Below are positions 1 to 8,774 of a DNA stretch of 64,000 nt, in pieces. Below the pieces are notes generated by a model that saw nothing but the letters and a program-made list of their open reading frames with translations, made no database searches and was not told the origin of the DNA. The stretch spans positions 1 through 64,000 of the forward strand of contig JAZSQO010000008.1 in the NCBI GenBank assembly GCA_045538015.1, read 5' to 3'. The stretch is from SIG598 sp045538015. GTDB taxonomy: Bacteria > Bacillota > Clostridia > Oscillospirales > Acutalibacteraceae. The translations under genes and the position numbers were made by a program. Position 1 is the first letter of the stretch. Every line of letters starts with the position of its first letter.

Positions 1-1183
1 TGAGGCAGGCGATGCCGGGCAGCTCGAGGCCCTCGAGGAACTCAAGGGAAGCGCCGCCGCCGGTGGAGATGTGGGTCATCTTGTCAGCGAAGCCCAGCTT
101 CTCAACAGCTGCAGCGGAGTCGCCGCCGCCGATGATGGAAACAGGGCCGCTCTCAGCGACAGCCCTGGCAACAGCGATGGTGCCGCTGGCGAACTTCTCC
201 CACTCGGAAACGCCCATGGGGCCGTTCCATACGACGGTACCGGCGTTCTTGACAGCCTCAGCGTAGATCTCCTCGGTCTTGGGACCGATGTCCAGACCCT
301 GCCAGCCCTCGGGGATCGCGCCGGTGTCGGCCAGCTGAACATTGGCTTCGGGGCTGAAGGAATCGCCCAGACGGTTGTCAACGGGCAGCAGGAACTTGAC
401 GCCCTTGGCCTCGGCCTTGGCCATGATTTCCTTGGCCAGATCGATCTTGTCGTCCTCGCAGATGGAAGCACCGATCTCGCCGCCCATAGCCTTGGAGAAG
501 GTGTAGGCCATGCCGCCGCCGATGATGATGGTGTCGCACTTGTCGAGCAGGTTGGTGATGACGCCGATCTTGTCGGAAACCTTGGCGCCGCCGAGGATGG
601 CAACGAAGGGACGCTTGGGATCAGCCAGAGCGCCGCCCATGATGGCGATCTCCTTCTGGATCAGGTAGCCGCAGACAGCGGGCAGATAGTCGGCAACGCC
701 GGCGGTGGAGGCGTGAGCTCTGTGAGCGGTACCGAAAGCGTCGTTGACATAGATGTCAGCCAGAGAGGCCAGAGCCTTGGAGAATTCGGGGTCGTTCTTG
801 GTCTCTTCCTTGTGGAAGCGGACGTTCTCGATCATGACAGCCTCGCCTTCCTTGACGGAAGCGGCCAGAGCCTGAGCGGACTCGCCGATGACGTCGGTGG
901 CCAGCTTGACCTCGAAGCCCAGCTCCTTGGTCAGATAATCGGCAACGGGCTTGAGGGAATATTCGGGCTTGAACTCACCCTTGGGTCTGCCCAGATGGGA
1001 GCAGAGGATGACCTTGGCCTTGTTGTCCAGCAGATAGCGGATGGTCTTGAGTGCGCCGATGATGCGCTTGGGGTCGGAGATGTTGCCCTCGCTGTCAAAC
1101 GGTACATTGAAATCGCAGCGGACAAGAACCTTCTTGCCGGCAACTTCGATGTCTTCAACGGTCTTCTTGTTGAGATAATTCAT
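1..1183 (-). CDS. pgk: Phosphoglycerate kinase, C-terminal end cut by the window edge
   Basis: This is the glycolytic enzyme that transfers phosphate from 1,3-bisphosphoglycerate to ADP in the cytosol. The reading frame gives 394 residues without reaching a stop, so only the last few residues lie outside the window. Family landmarks are visible: RCDFNVP near residue 22, HLGRPKGE near residue 62 (substrate binding), the hinge and nucleotide region KVSDKIGV, WNGPMGVSE, and GGGDSAAA near the C-terminus. The ATG at 1181-1183 follows a GAAAGGAAA ribosome site. A consensus-like promoter lies at 1289-1317 on the same strand, so pgk may be transcribed alone or may lead an operon that continues beyond the edge. 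Confidence 0.97.
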   Translation of the reverse strand, partial: MNYLNKKTVEDIEVAGKKVLVRCDFNVPFDSEGNISDPKRIIGALKTIRYLLDNKAKVILCSHLGRPKGEFKPEYSLKPVADYLTKELGFEVKLATDVIGESAQALAASVKEGEAVMIENVRFHKEETKNDPEFSKALASLADIYVNDAFGTAHRAHASTAGVADYLPAVCGYLIQKEIAIMGGALADPKRPFVAILGGAKVSDKIGVITNLLDKCDTIIIGGGMAYTFSKAMGGEIGASICEDDKIDLAKEIMAKAEAKGVKFLLPVDNRLGDSFSPEANVQLADTGAIPEGWQGLDIGPKTEEIYAEAVKNAGTVVWNGPMGVSEWEKFASGTIAVARAVAESGPVSIIGGGDSAAAVEKLGFADKMTHISTGGGASLEFLEGLELPGIACL

Positions 1184-1288
1184 GCTAATTTCCTTTCCGC
1201 CCCGCGTGTGCGGCGGCTCTCAAGATATATTCTGCCTTTGGCGGCTGTGCTCGCCGCCTGAGGGCATAGCGTAAAACGCAGCGTTATT

Positions 1289-1317
1289 ATTTTAACATAT
1301 GCGATTTATTTTTGCAA
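1289..1317 (-). promoter_or_regulatory. Promoter of pgk
   Basis: On the minus strand, TTGCAA (1312-1317) and TAAAAT (1289-1294) are separated by 17 bp, about 105 bp upstream of the pgk start. The 306-bp gap between pgk and the TIR-Sel1 gene holds this promoter and the divergent one at 1405-1433. I see nothing else in it. Confidence 0.55.
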
Positions 1318-1404
1318 TATGGTCAGCCACAAATGACCTTTGCGCGGATTGCAAGAAATGGGAGTTTTTGCGGGCGGAATTTGTGCGTTTTGGCGGCTGT
1401 TGTC

Positions 1405-1433
1405 TTGCGTTCCGCCCTGTAATCGGTTAGAAT
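1405..1433 (+). promoter_or_regulatory. Promoter of the TIR-Sel1 gene
   Basis: TTGCGT (1405-1410) and TAGAAT (1428-1433) are separated by 17 bp, about 57 bp before the start codon at 1490. Confidence 0.5.
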
Positions 1434-1489
1434 ATTACTATTCCCGCACACAGCGGCACAAATCTGATAAAGAAAGGCGACGAGCATCA

Positions 1490-3400
1490 ATGAAAAGCAC
1501 CGGCGGACTTTCCTATATGACCCGTGAGGATATCAGCGCCATGGACACTCTGCCCATCGGCGACCGGGCCAAAATATTCATCAGCTACAAGAAGCACGAA
1601 AAGAAGCAGGAGACCGACGAGGGCCTGCTCTACACCCGTGATGTGTCCGCGAGGCGGCTGGTAAATCTCTCTCCCTGCGCCGTGTGGCACGACGGCTTTC
1701 TCACTCCCGGCGCGGATTACAACACCGAGATAAAAACCGCCATTCTGGAGAGCGACGCGGTGGTGCTGCTGCTCACCGGCAATGTGCTCAATTCCATGTA
1801 CATATGGGATGTGGAGATAAAGCTGGCCATGGACAGCGGCAAGCCCATCATCCCCATCGCCTTTGACTTCCCCGCCTCAAAATACGCCGTGGTAGAAGAG
1901 CGGCTGGGCGGCGAAGGCACCCACATAATCAACTGGCCGGGCGGCGACGATGACACGCCCCAGAGCGAGCCGGAATTCAACGACGCCCTGAGCCGCGTTC
2001 TGGACGGACTGGCGGTCAGCTCCTCCCTCTCTCAGGAGATAGTCAAGCTCCGTCCGGTCATGGACAGCGGCACCTCTCTCATCTACATCACGCCCTATCA
2101 GTGGTACCTGATGGGCTGCGCGTGGCTGCAGGGCATCGGCGTGGCAAAGGACACCGCCAAAGGCATCGACCTGCTGGAGTCGGTGGCCTATTTCTCCGTG
2201 GAGGGCGAGGATGTGCGCGCCCTGCGCTGCAAGGCGGCCAACGCCCTTTTTTCCTATTATTATGACCTGCACAAGAGCGATCCCGACACCTACGGCCTCA
2301 AGGAGTGCCGCAAATACGCCGAGCTGGGCACCGAGCTGGGCGACGCCGAGCTGACCTACCGCCGGGGCTATATGTACCGCACCGGCCGGGGCGCCGGACG
2401 GGACATCGACAAGGCCGCCCAGCTGTACACCGCCGCGGCGAAGCTGGGCAGCGCCAAGGGCCAGTGCGCCCTCGGCATGATGCACCGCGCGGGTGACGGC
2501 GTGGCCAAGGACAACGCCAGAGCCTTTGAGCTGTTCACCCTCTCCGCTGCTCAGGGCAGCGGCGACGCCATGTGGAACCTGGCCGAAATGTACGACGGCG
2601 GACTGGGCGTTGAGAAGAACGAAGCCCTCGCCGAGGAGTGGTACATCAAGGCCGCTCAGCTCAACGGCGGCGCCGCCATGCGCCGTCTGGGCGACCTTTT
2701 TGAAAAGGACAAGGATATGGCCGCCGCCTTCAAGTGGTATTACAATTCCGCCCAGCAGGGCGACAGCATCGCCATGCGCAACCTCGGTGATATGTACCGC
2801 AAGGGCATCCATGTGGCTCAGAACCACGGCGAGGCCTTCGGCTGGTATTTCAAGGCCGCTTCTCTGGGCAATTTCGTGGCCATGCGCCGTCTGGGCATCA
2901 TGTTCCACCGCGGCTTCGGTGTGGATGTGAATATCGAAAAATCCGAGGAGTGGTTCGAGCGCTCCGCCGACTTCGGCGGCATCCGCGCCATGACCTCCCT
3001 CGGTCAGCTCTACTACAACGGCAAGTACATAAACGGCGACATCCACAAGGCCATCGGCTGGTACGAAAAGGCCGCCGCTCTGGGCAGCCCCGAGGCCTTC
3101 CGTATGCTGGAAAAGCTGAAGCAGGAGGTTCTGCTGGGCTATCACGAGGAAAACACTGCCGAGGCGGAGACTGTGTCTGAGCCCGTATGCGAGACTGTGA
3201 CCGAAGCCGCGCCCGTTCCCGCTCAGCCCGAGCCGGCAAAGGCCGCTCCGGTGGCCGAAAATCAGCCCGCTCCCGTGGCTGTTTCTCTGACCCGCAAGGA
3301 AATCAAGGCGGCACAAAAAGCGGAAAAGCAGGCGCAGAAAGAGGCGGCAAAGGCCGCAAAGCAGGCCGCCAAAGAGGCAAAGAAAGCCGCTCGCCGCTGA
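1490..3400 (+). CDS. TIR domain protein with Sel1-like repeats
   Basis: The protein has 636 residues. Residues about 27-175 form a TIR fold: it starts AKIFISYKKHE, continues with WHDGFLTPG, and has WDVEIKLA, where E109 falls at the position of the catalytic glutamate of NADase TIR domains. Residues about 200-550 hold about eight Sel1-type helical repeats (A..LG.MY..G.GV..D...A..WY..AA). The tail (about 555-636) is Pro/Ala/Glu-rich and then Lys/Ala-rich, ending in basic AAK repeats. There is no signal peptide or membrane segment, so it should be cytosolic. The ATG at 1490 has an AGAAAGG ribosome site; an in-frame codon at 1340 lies upstream of the promoter and was not chosen. Whether it cleaves NAD or only scaffolds cannot be told from sequence. 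Confidence 0.85.
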   Translation: MKSTGGLSYMTREDISAMDTLPIGDRAKIFISYKKHEKKQETDEGLLYTRDVSARRLVNLSPCAVWHDGFLTPGADYNTEIKTAILESDAVVLLLTGNVLNSMYIWDVEIKLAMDSGKPIIPIAFDFPASKYAVVEERLGGEGTHIINWPGGDDDTPQSEPEFNDALSRVLDGLAVSSSLSQEIVKLRPVMDSGTSLIYITPYQWYLMGCAWLQGIGVAKDTAKGIDLLESVAYFSVEGEDVRALRCKAANALFSYYYDLHKSDPDTYGLKECRKYAELGTELGDAELTYRRGYMYRTGRGAGRDIDKAAQLYTAAAKLGSAKGQCALGMMHRAGDGVAKDNARAFELFTLSAAQGSGDAMWNLAEMYDGGLGVEKNEALAEEWYIKAAQLNGGAAMRRLGDLFEKDKDMAAAFKWYYNSAQQGDSIAMRNLGDMYRKGIHVAQNHGEAFGWYFKAASLGNFVAMRRLGIMFHRGFGVDVNIEKSEEWFERSADFGGIRAMTSLGQLYYNGKYINGDIHKAIGWYEKAAALGSPEAFRMLEKLKQEVLLGYHEENTAEAETVSEPVCETVTEAAPVPAQPEPAKAAPVAENQPAPVAVSLTRKEIKAAQKAEKQAQKEAAKAAKQAAKEAKKAARR

Positions 3401-3456
3401 ATTCCGCACTGAACGACTGACCGGTTATTGTGCGCTCGACGGAAGACGGATGAAAC

Positions 3457-3610
3457 GGGCGGATATAGAATCCGCCCCTACGGAGCAAGCCGAAGGTTTT
3501 GCGGCGGACTCCCCAAAATATTTCTTATATTATTTATTCTATATTCTATATTCTTTAACGGACTGACCGCACTGAGGTAACCTCCGCTGGAATCCGCCCT
3601 AACAAAGGAT
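3457..3610. repeat. Composite intergenic repeat, copy 1
   Basis: A GC-rich palindrome (GGGCGGAT-N5-ATCCGCCC followed by CTACGG) at 3457-3483 is followed by GCAAGCCGAAGGTTTTGCGG. After that comes an AT-rich arm (repeated TATTCTATATTC, then TTTAACGGACTGACCGCACT) and a half palindrome at 3588-3600. The same modules recur near 6.2, 8.8, 18.4, 32.9, 34.3, 38.5 and 39.3 kb. Confidence 0.7.
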
Positions 3611-3655
3611 ATACGCGCCCTTTTCTCAAGGGTGCCGCCGAAAGGAGCATTCATC

Positions 3656-4954
3656 ATGCCCAACCAAAGCAAAACTGTAACCATCCTCACCCGGCCCACC
3701 CGGGAGGATACCCGCCGGGCCATCGAGCTTTCCTTCGCCCAAAAGCCGAAAATCAAGGTGAAAGGCACTCTGCTGGCACTGCTGGGTGCCGCCCTGTGCC
3801 TTGTGGCAAGCATTGTGCTTCACGGTCTTGGGCTGGACGATATCTCCGTGATATTCTTCTCCGCGTCCATTTCCGTGGCCACCATCGCTCTCAGCCGACT
3901 GCTGGCAAAATGGCTCACCCTGCTGATCGCCCGGCGCGCCGCGGGCAAGCGGAAGGAGCGAGCGCTAAAGGATCTTGAGGACGGCCATCATCCCGACATC
4001 GTCCGCTGCTTCACCTTTGGGGAGGAGAGCTTCGAAGGCAGCGCTGACCGGGAGTCCGGCTCGTCGCTTTACAGCGGTATTCACCGCTTCGAGGAGCACG
4101 GCGACTGCTTTTTCATTGAAATAGCCACCCTGTGCTATATTATCCCCGCCCGCTTTGTGAGCGGTGAGGCTTACATCGCTCTGACCGCCCTGCTGAAGGA
4201 GCGCTGCCCGTGCTACAAGGTCGTGGAGACCATGCGACTGCCGGGCGAGACAGAGGCAGTGGAGCTGCCCGCCCCTCCGGAGCCGCTGGCAAAGGCGGAA
4301 TACACCCTGACCGACGAGGAAAAGGCGCAGGTCATCGAGCTGAGCCCATCCTGCTTCCCGAAAGCCTCCGCCCGGCTGATAAAGTACGACCTGAGATCCT
4401 TCTTTGAATACAGCACTGACTGCCTTGTCGCTCTTTACGAGGACGGCATTGTGCTGCGCCGCTTCGATTCGGAGCACCGCTATTACTACGGCCAGATCGA
4501 TGCTGTCACCGATGCCGGGCAGTTTGTGTACATCGTTCTGGAAGGCCAGTGCAGGCTCTATCCCGTTCCCGTCCGCGCCCTCGAGGACAAGGAAGCCTTC
4601 CTCCGCCTGCTGACCGAAATGGCCGAGGCCGACCGTGAGGGCGCCATTCAGGCAAAATTCGAGCGCACCGACCTGCCCGATTCCCAGCCCATTGAAGATG
4701 CCGACCTGAAAAAGGGCCGCACCCTGCTCAGCGCCCGCTTTGACGGCATGGACATCCTCTACCGCCGCCGCTTCGGCGTGACCGAGCTGATAATCGACGG
4801 CAAGGTGTACGACCGGAGCAAAATGCTCCTCGAAAGAGACCACCGCCTCACCGCCCGGGTAAAGGGCATCGACTACACCGCCTTTCTGGAGAATCAGTAT
4901 TCCTTCCTCACGGCGGGAAACCGGCTGCTGCGCTGCAAGCTCCGCGTGATCTGA
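3656..4954 (+). CDS. YcxB-like membrane protein
   Basis: The protein has 432 residues and no assigned function. Two hydrophobic segments (about residues 35-55 and 60-85) follow a short cytosolic start. After them a segment resembles the YcxB-like C-terminal domain: SLYSGIHRFEEHGDCFFIE followed by CYIIPARFVS. The remaining two thirds (residues about 210-432) have no motif I recognise. The start at 3656 has a GAAAGGAG ribosome site and matches the hydrophilic N-terminus; an in-frame ATG eight codons earlier has none. It follows the TIR-Sel1 gene on the same strand, but a 255-bp repeat-filled gap separates them, so shared transcription is uncertain. Confidence 0.6.
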   Translation: MPNQSKTVTILTRPTREDTRRAIELSFAQKPKIKVKGTLLALLGAALCLVASIVLHGLGLDDISVIFFSASISVATIALSRLLAKWLTLLIARRAAGKRKERALKDLEDGHHPDIVRCFTFGEESFEGSADRESGSSLYSGIHRFEEHGDCFFIEIATLCYIIPARFVSGEAYIALTALLKERCPCYKVVETMRLPGETEAVELPAPPEPLAKAEYTLTDEEKAQVIELSPSCFPKASARLIKYDLRSFFEYSTDCLVALYEDGIVLRRFDSEHRYYYGQIDAVTDAGQFVYIVLEGQCRLYPVPVRALEDKEAFLRLLTEMAEADREGAIQAKFERTDLPDSQPIEDADLKKGRTLLSARFDGMDILYRRRFGVTELIIDGKVYDRSKMLLERDHRLTARVKGIDYTAFLENQYSFLTAGNRLLRCKLRVI

Positions 4955-5009
4955 CCGGATACAGCCTGATTTCTCATCCGTATCGTTTATATCAATTGCA
5001 TAATTGTCA

Positions 5010-5038
5010 TTGCATCATCAGCAATTATTTGGTATAAT
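5010..5038 (+). promoter_or_regulatory. Promoter of uxuA
   Basis: TTGCAT (5010-5015) and TATAAT (5033-5038) are separated by 17 bp, 65 bp before the uxuA start. The same TTGCAT occurs at 4996-5001, and an AATTGC/GCAATT inverted pair spans 4994-5026, so a regulator could bind over the -35 box. Confidence 0.6.
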
Positions 5039-5102
5039 AATATTAAACCGTCGCCTCAACACAGCGACATCACAGAAAAAACGCAAACGGAGGTAGCTTA
5101 TT

Positions 5103-6146
5103 ATGTATATGTCCTTCCGCTGGTACGGCGAGGATGATCCCGTTACCCTCAGACAGATATCCCAGATCCCCGGCATGAGAAGCATCGTGTCGGCGGTGTA
5201 CGATGTTGCTCCCGGCGAGGTATGGCCGGAGGAGAGCCTTGAGCGCATCAAGACCCAGTGCGAGGCTCATGGCCTTGTGTTCGATGTGGTGGAGTCGGTT
5301 CCCGTCCACGAGGACATCAAGCTGTGGCGCAACAATGTGGACGAGCTGGTGGAGGTGTACTGCGAGAACATCCGCCGCTGCGCCAAATACGGCGTCAAGT
5401 GCATCACCTACAACTTCATGCCGGTTTTTGACTGGACCCGCACCCAGCTTGACCGCGAGGCTCCCGACGGCTCCACCAGTCTTGTAATGTACTGGGATCA
5501 GCTGCGCGGCCTCGATCCCCTCAAGGACGACATCCACCTCCCCGGCTGGGATTCCAGCTACACTCAGGACGAGGTGCGCGAGCTCATCTCCGCCTACGAG
5601 AAGATCGGCGAGGAAGGCCTGTGGAACAACCTTGAGCGCTTCCTCAGGAAGATCATTCCCGTTGCCGAGGAAGTGGGCATCAGAATGGCCATCCATCCCG
5701 ATGATCCTCCCTATCCCATCCTCGGCCTGCCCCGCATAATCACCTGCGAGCAGAGTCTCGACCGCCTGCTGGCCGCTGTGGACAGCCCCGCCAACAGTCT
5801 GTGCCTGTGCACCGGCAGCCTGGGCTGCTCGGCCAAGAACGATATGCCCGCCCTTGCCGCCAAGTACGCGGCAAAGGATCGCATCGCCTTTGCCCACATC
5901 CGCAACGTCAGGATCATGGAGGACGGCTCCTTCGAGGAGACGGCTCACCTTTCCGACTGCGGCACTCTCGATATGTTCGCCATTGCCAAGGCTCTGACCG
6001 ACAACGGCTTCAAAGGCTATGTGCGTCCCGACCACGGCCGCATGATCTGGGGCGAGACCGGCAAGCCGGGCTACGGCCTCTACGACCGCGCTCTGGGCGC
6101 CGCCTACATCAACGGCCTGTTCGAGGCCTGCGAAAAGTCAAAGTAA
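5103..6146 (+). CDS. uxuA: Mannonate dehydratase
   Basis: UxuA removes water from D-mannonate to give 2-keto-3-deoxygluconate in glucuronate catabolism, using a divalent metal. The 347-residue protein matches the family along its length: MSFRWYGEDDPV at the N-terminus, YNFMPVFDWTRT, AIHPDDPPYPILGLPRI, LCLCTGSLGC, FAHIRNV and YVRPDHGRMIWGE. The His, Cys, His and Asp in the last five motifs correspond to the known metal ligands. The ATG at 5103 follows CGGAGGTAG. No other hexuronate genes (uxaC, kdgK, kdgA) are next to it; the GH79 enzyme at 22.4 kb could supply glucuronate, which is inference. Confidence 0.96.
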   Translation: MYMSFRWYGEDDPVTLRQISQIPGMRSIVSAVYDVAPGEVWPEESLERIKTQCEAHGLVFDVVESVPVHEDIKLWRNNVDELVEVYCENIRRCAKYGVKCITYNFMPVFDWTRTQLDREAPDGSTSLVMYWDQLRGLDPLKDDIHLPGWDSSYTQDEVRELISAYEKIGEEGLWNNLERFLRKIIPVAEEVGIRMAIHPDDPPYPILGLPRIITCEQSLDRLLAAVDSPANSLCLCTGSLGCSAKNDMPALAAKYAAKDRIAFAHIRNVRIMEDGSFEETAHLSDCGTLDMFAIAKALTDNGFKGYVRPDHGRMIWGETGKPGYGLYDRALGAAYINGLFEACEKSK

Positions 6147-6231
6147 AGGCAACACCGCACCATTCCCGTTGTTGAACTCAAGCACGATCTTGCCTGAAAT
6201 AAAATGGCTTCGCCGCAGCGAAGCTTTACCG

Positions 6232-6270
6232 AAATTTATTCTTTATTCTCCATTATTTATTATTTATTAA
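6232..6270. repeat. AT-rich arm of the composite repeat
   Basis: This is a run of TTTATTCTTTATTCTCC and TATTTATTATTTATT between uxuA and the terminator at 6275. It matches the AT-rich arm of the repeats at 3.5, 8.8, 38.5 and 39.2 kb, but no palindrome is attached here. Confidence 0.45.
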
Positions 6271-6274
6271 AAAT

Positions 6275-6310
6275 AACTCACCGGCTGAGTCTTTTCTCAG
6301 CCGGTGAGTT
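6275..6310 (-). terminator. Terminator of pduL, may also stop uxuA transcripts
   Basis: A 15-bp perfect stem (AACTCACCGGCTGAG and its complement) has a 6-nt loop. On the minus strand it is followed by TATTTTTAATAAAT, which fits the end of pduL. Confidence 0.8.
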
Positions 6311-6343
6311 GTGTTATAATGGCAATCAGTACAGGCTCGTTCC

Positions 6344-6913
6344 TTACGGAATGATCTCGCCCCAGACCTCGCCGGAGCAGCCGGCGGCGTTGGACTCGTC
6401 GGTGTCAATGTGCATGGCGGCGGCGAACTTGGGGCTGACGCGCACAACGACATCACCAAAGCTCAGGGAACGGCCATTGCTCTCCACCTTGACGGAAACG
6501 ACCTGCTTGTCCACAAGACCGAAATCGGCGGCCTCGGTGTCAGAGAGGTGGATGTGGCGCTTGGCGGCGATGACGCCGCAGGGCAGCTCGACCTCACCCG
6601 CGGGGCCAACCAGCTTGCAGGCGGGGCTTCCGGCCAGATCGCCGGACTCACGGACGGGAGCAGCCAGACCCAGCTTGCGGGCATCGGTCAGAGAAAGCTC
6701 GACCTGACCGGCGGGACGGGTGGGGCCAAGGATGGAAACACCGGCCATCTCGCCCTTGGGGCCGACAACGGTCACGCGCTCTTCGCAGGCGTACTGACCG
6801 GGCTGGGAAAGATCCTTCTTCTTGGTCAGCTGATGACCCTCACCGAACAGAACAGCAAGCTGCTCTTCGGTGATGTGGACGTGACGGGCGGAGGTCTCGA
6901 CAAGAATCTTCAT
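6344..6913 (-). CDS. pduL: Phosphate propanoyltransferase (PduL-type phosphotransacylase)
   Basis: PduL exchanges phosphate and CoA on short acyl groups (acetyl-CoA or propanoyl-CoA to the acyl phosphate) and often replaces Pta. The 189-residue protein has the two duplicated half-domains of the family: ARHVHITEEQ near residue 10 and AKRHIHLSDTEAADFG near residue 122, which carry the zinc-binding histidines. SILGPTRPAGQVE lies between them. There is no N-terminal extension of the kind that targets PduL to microcompartments, and no microcompartment genes are nearby, so a cytosolic acetyl-phosphate role is more likely. The ATG at 6913 has a GAGGAGAAA ribosome site, and a promoter lies at 6994-7022. 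Confidence 0.93.
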   Translation of the reverse strand: MKILVETSARHVHITEEQLAVLFGEGHQLTKKKDLSQPGQYACEERVTVVGPKGEMAGVSILGPTRPAGQVELSLTDARKLGLAAPVRESGDLAGSPACKLVGPAGEVELPCGVIAAKRHIHLSDTEAADFGLVDKQVVSVKVESNGRSLSFGDVVVRVSPKFAAAMHIDTDESNAAGCSGEVWGEIIP

Positions 6914-6993
6914 TTCAGATTTCTCCTCATTAATATTATTTCGGCGCTGTCTGAATATTCACGTTCAGATGGCATTCCGAGTCTTTCAGCATA

Positions 6994-7022
6994 ATTGTAT
7001 AGCAATCGACGGTTTATTTCAA
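6994..7022 (-). promoter_or_regulatory. Promoter of pduL
   Basis: On the minus strand, TTGAAA (7017-7022) and TACAAT (6994-6999) are separated by 17 bp, about 80 bp upstream of pduL. It lies in the 143-bp divergent gap shared with the uracil-DNA glycosylase gene. Confidence 0.55.
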
Positions 7023-7056
7023 GCTATTTCACTATGATTTTTCGGAGGTGCGCACC

Positions 7057-7629
7057 ATGAGTGAACTGGAGAGGCTCCGTGAGGAGTGCCTGTCCTGCGA
7101 TAAATGCCAGCTCTGCGCCACCCGCACCAATGTGGTGTTCGGCGTGGGCAATCCCGAGGCGGATATCATGTTCATCGGCGAAGGGCCGGGCGAGCAGGAG
7201 GATCTGACCGGCCAGCCCTTTGTGGGCCGGGCGGGAAAGCTGCTGGATCTGATGCTGGACGCGGTGGGACTTTCCCGGGAGACAAACATATACATCGCCA
7301 ACATCGTCAAGTGCCGCCCGCCAAAGAACCGTGATCCTCTGCCCGAGGAGCAGGAGACCTGCATCGAGTGGCTGAGGCAGCAGGTGGCCATCATGAGGCC
7401 GAAGATAATCGTGTGTCTGGGGCGCATCGCCTCGGCCCGAATAATCGACCCGGATATAAAGATCACCAAACAGCACGGCCAGTTCGTGGAGAAGAACGGC
7501 ATACTGATGATGCCCATGCTCCACCCCGCCGCCCTGCTGCGCAACCCGAAGCAGAAGCCCGAGGCCTTTGAGGATTTCCTCCGGCTGCGGGACAAGCTCA
7601 AGGAGCTTTCCGGCGGGGAAAACCAGTGA
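7057..7629 (+). CDS. Uracil-DNA glycosylase, family 4 (iron-sulfur)
   Basis: This enzyme removes uracil from DNA in base excision repair. The 190-residue protein opens with CLSCDKCQLCATRTN, the first cysteines of the 4Fe-4S site; further cysteines are in VKCRPPKN and ETC. The catalytic and uracil-pocket motifs are FIGEGPGEQEDLTGQPFVG (motif 1, GEGPG) and MLHPAALLRN (motif 3, HP). The start at 7057 has a TCGGAGGTG ribosome site; an in-frame ATG three codons upstream overlaps that site and was not used. The next gene starts 52 bp after its stop. Confidence 0.93.
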   Translation: MSELERLREECLSCDKCQLCATRTNVVFGVGNPEADIMFIGEGPGEQEDLTGQPFVGRAGKLLDLMLDAVGLSRETNIYIANIVKCRPPKNRDPLPEEQETCIEWLRQQVAIMRPKIIVCLGRIASARIIDPDIKITKQHGQFVEKNGILMMPMLHPAALLRNPKQKPEAFEDFLRLRDKLKELSGGENQ

Positions 7630-7681
7630 TTTTTGCCGCAAATCCGTAATATTACATAAATATAATACGAGGTGTAATGCA

Positions 7682-8719
7682 ATGATAAAGAAAATTCTGG
7701 CCGCCTTCTGGGCCGCGATATTCTCCTTCACTCTGCTGCTTCCTCTTGCCGGCTGCGGCAAGGACAGCACCGACCTGCCTACCGGCACCTTCCCCGTTTC
7801 TGTTGCCGGCGTGACCATCGAGCGCCGCCCGGAGACCATCGTCTGCCTGCCGGTCAACTACGCCGAGGCCATCGTGGACATGGGCTACACCGACCTGCTG
7901 GACGGCCGTCCCGGTGACACCCAGCTGGCTCAGCTGCAGGCCATCCAGCCCTGCGGCACCGCCAAAAGCCCCGCCACCGAGAACATCATCAACATGGGCA
8001 CCGACCTCATCATCGTGGACATGACCACTCCCATCGAGACCCTCCAGCAGTTCTCCGACGCGGGCATCACCGTGCTCCAGCTCATCGAGCCCTCCACCCG
8101 CACCGGCTTTCTCAATCTTTACCGCTGCTTAGGCACCGCCATGAACGGCAACGGCGCCGGCTACGACGCCGGCGAGGCCGCCGCTCAGAAGATAATCACC
8201 CAGCTGGACACCATCGAGCGCACCGTTATGAACGAAACTCCGGTCAATGTGTGCCTCTACACCTCTCCCGAGCTCAACAGCTGCATCACAGGCGATATGT
8301 TCCCCAGCTTCCTCATCGAGATGGCCGGCGGCTTCAACATCAACATCGAGTCGGTCAACGGCTACTGCGACATGGAGACCATCCTCTACTCCTGCCCGGA
8401 CATCATCCTCTGCCCCATCGGCGCAGAAAACTATGTGCGCTCCCAGCGTGAATTCAAGAACTTCGGCGCCATCAACGACAACCGCATCTACGGCTACGAC
8501 ATTTCCCGCTTCGATTCCCTCGGTCAGGATCTGGTTCTGGCCACATGGGAGCTGGCTCACCTGTTCCATCCCAGCGTAGTCACCGCCGAGGATCTGCCCT
8601 ACGGCGCGGTGGACTACTATCCCACCTACGACGGCACCGTCATCGTGACCACCGAGGAGGAATACAACCAGATGCTCGAAGAGCAGCCCGCCGCCACCGC
8701 CACCACAACCGCAAACTGA
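7682..8719 (+). CDS. Substrate-binding lipoprotein of the iron/B12 (BtuF/FhuD) type
   Basis: The 345-residue protein starts with a lipoprotein signal (MIKKILAAFW..., lipobox LAGC, Cys near residue 25). The rest resembles class III periplasmic binding proteins for siderophores, heme or cobalamin: a short lead strand VTIERRPETIVCLPVNYAEAI, then two alpha/beta lobes joined by a long helix (about residues 155-190). The ATG at 7682 is preceded by an ACGAGGTG ribosome site. No permease or ATPase gene follows; the next gene is convergent. It is therefore an orphan binding protein, and its ligand is unknown. The C-terminus ends in an Ala/Thr-rich tail. Confidence 0.75.
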   Translation: MIKKILAAFWAAIFSFTLLLPLAGCGKDSTDLPTGTFPVSVAGVTIERRPETIVCLPVNYAEAIVDMGYTDLLDGRPGDTQLAQLQAIQPCGTAKSPATENIINMGTDLIIVDMTTPIETLQQFSDAGITVLQLIEPSTRTGFLNLYRCLGTAMNGNGAGYDAGEAAAQKIITQLDTIERTVMNETPVNVCLYTSPELNSCITGDMFPSFLIEMAGGFNINIESVNGYCDMETILYSCPDIILCPIGAENYVRSQREFKNFGAINDNRIYGYDISRFDSLGQDLVLATWELAHLFHPSVVTAEDLPYGAVDYYPTYDGTVIVTTEEEYNQMLEEQPAATATTTAN

Positions 8720-8733
8720 CCATAGACGCAACC

Positions 8734-8767
8734 AGCCCGGAGAGCGGCGAAAGCCGCTTTCCGGGCT
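8734..8767 (+). terminator. Terminator after the binding lipoprotein
   Basis: A 15-bp stem, AGCCCGGAGAGCGGC with a GAAA loop and its near-complement, is followed by a weak pyrimidine tract. Confidence 0.65.
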
Positions 8768-8774
8768 GTATCAC

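Noticed and set aside
1877..3409. A 510-codon minus-strand frame opposite the TIR-Sel1 gene
   Set aside because: No ribosome site or domain; the plus-strand frame has clear TIR and Sel1 patterns.
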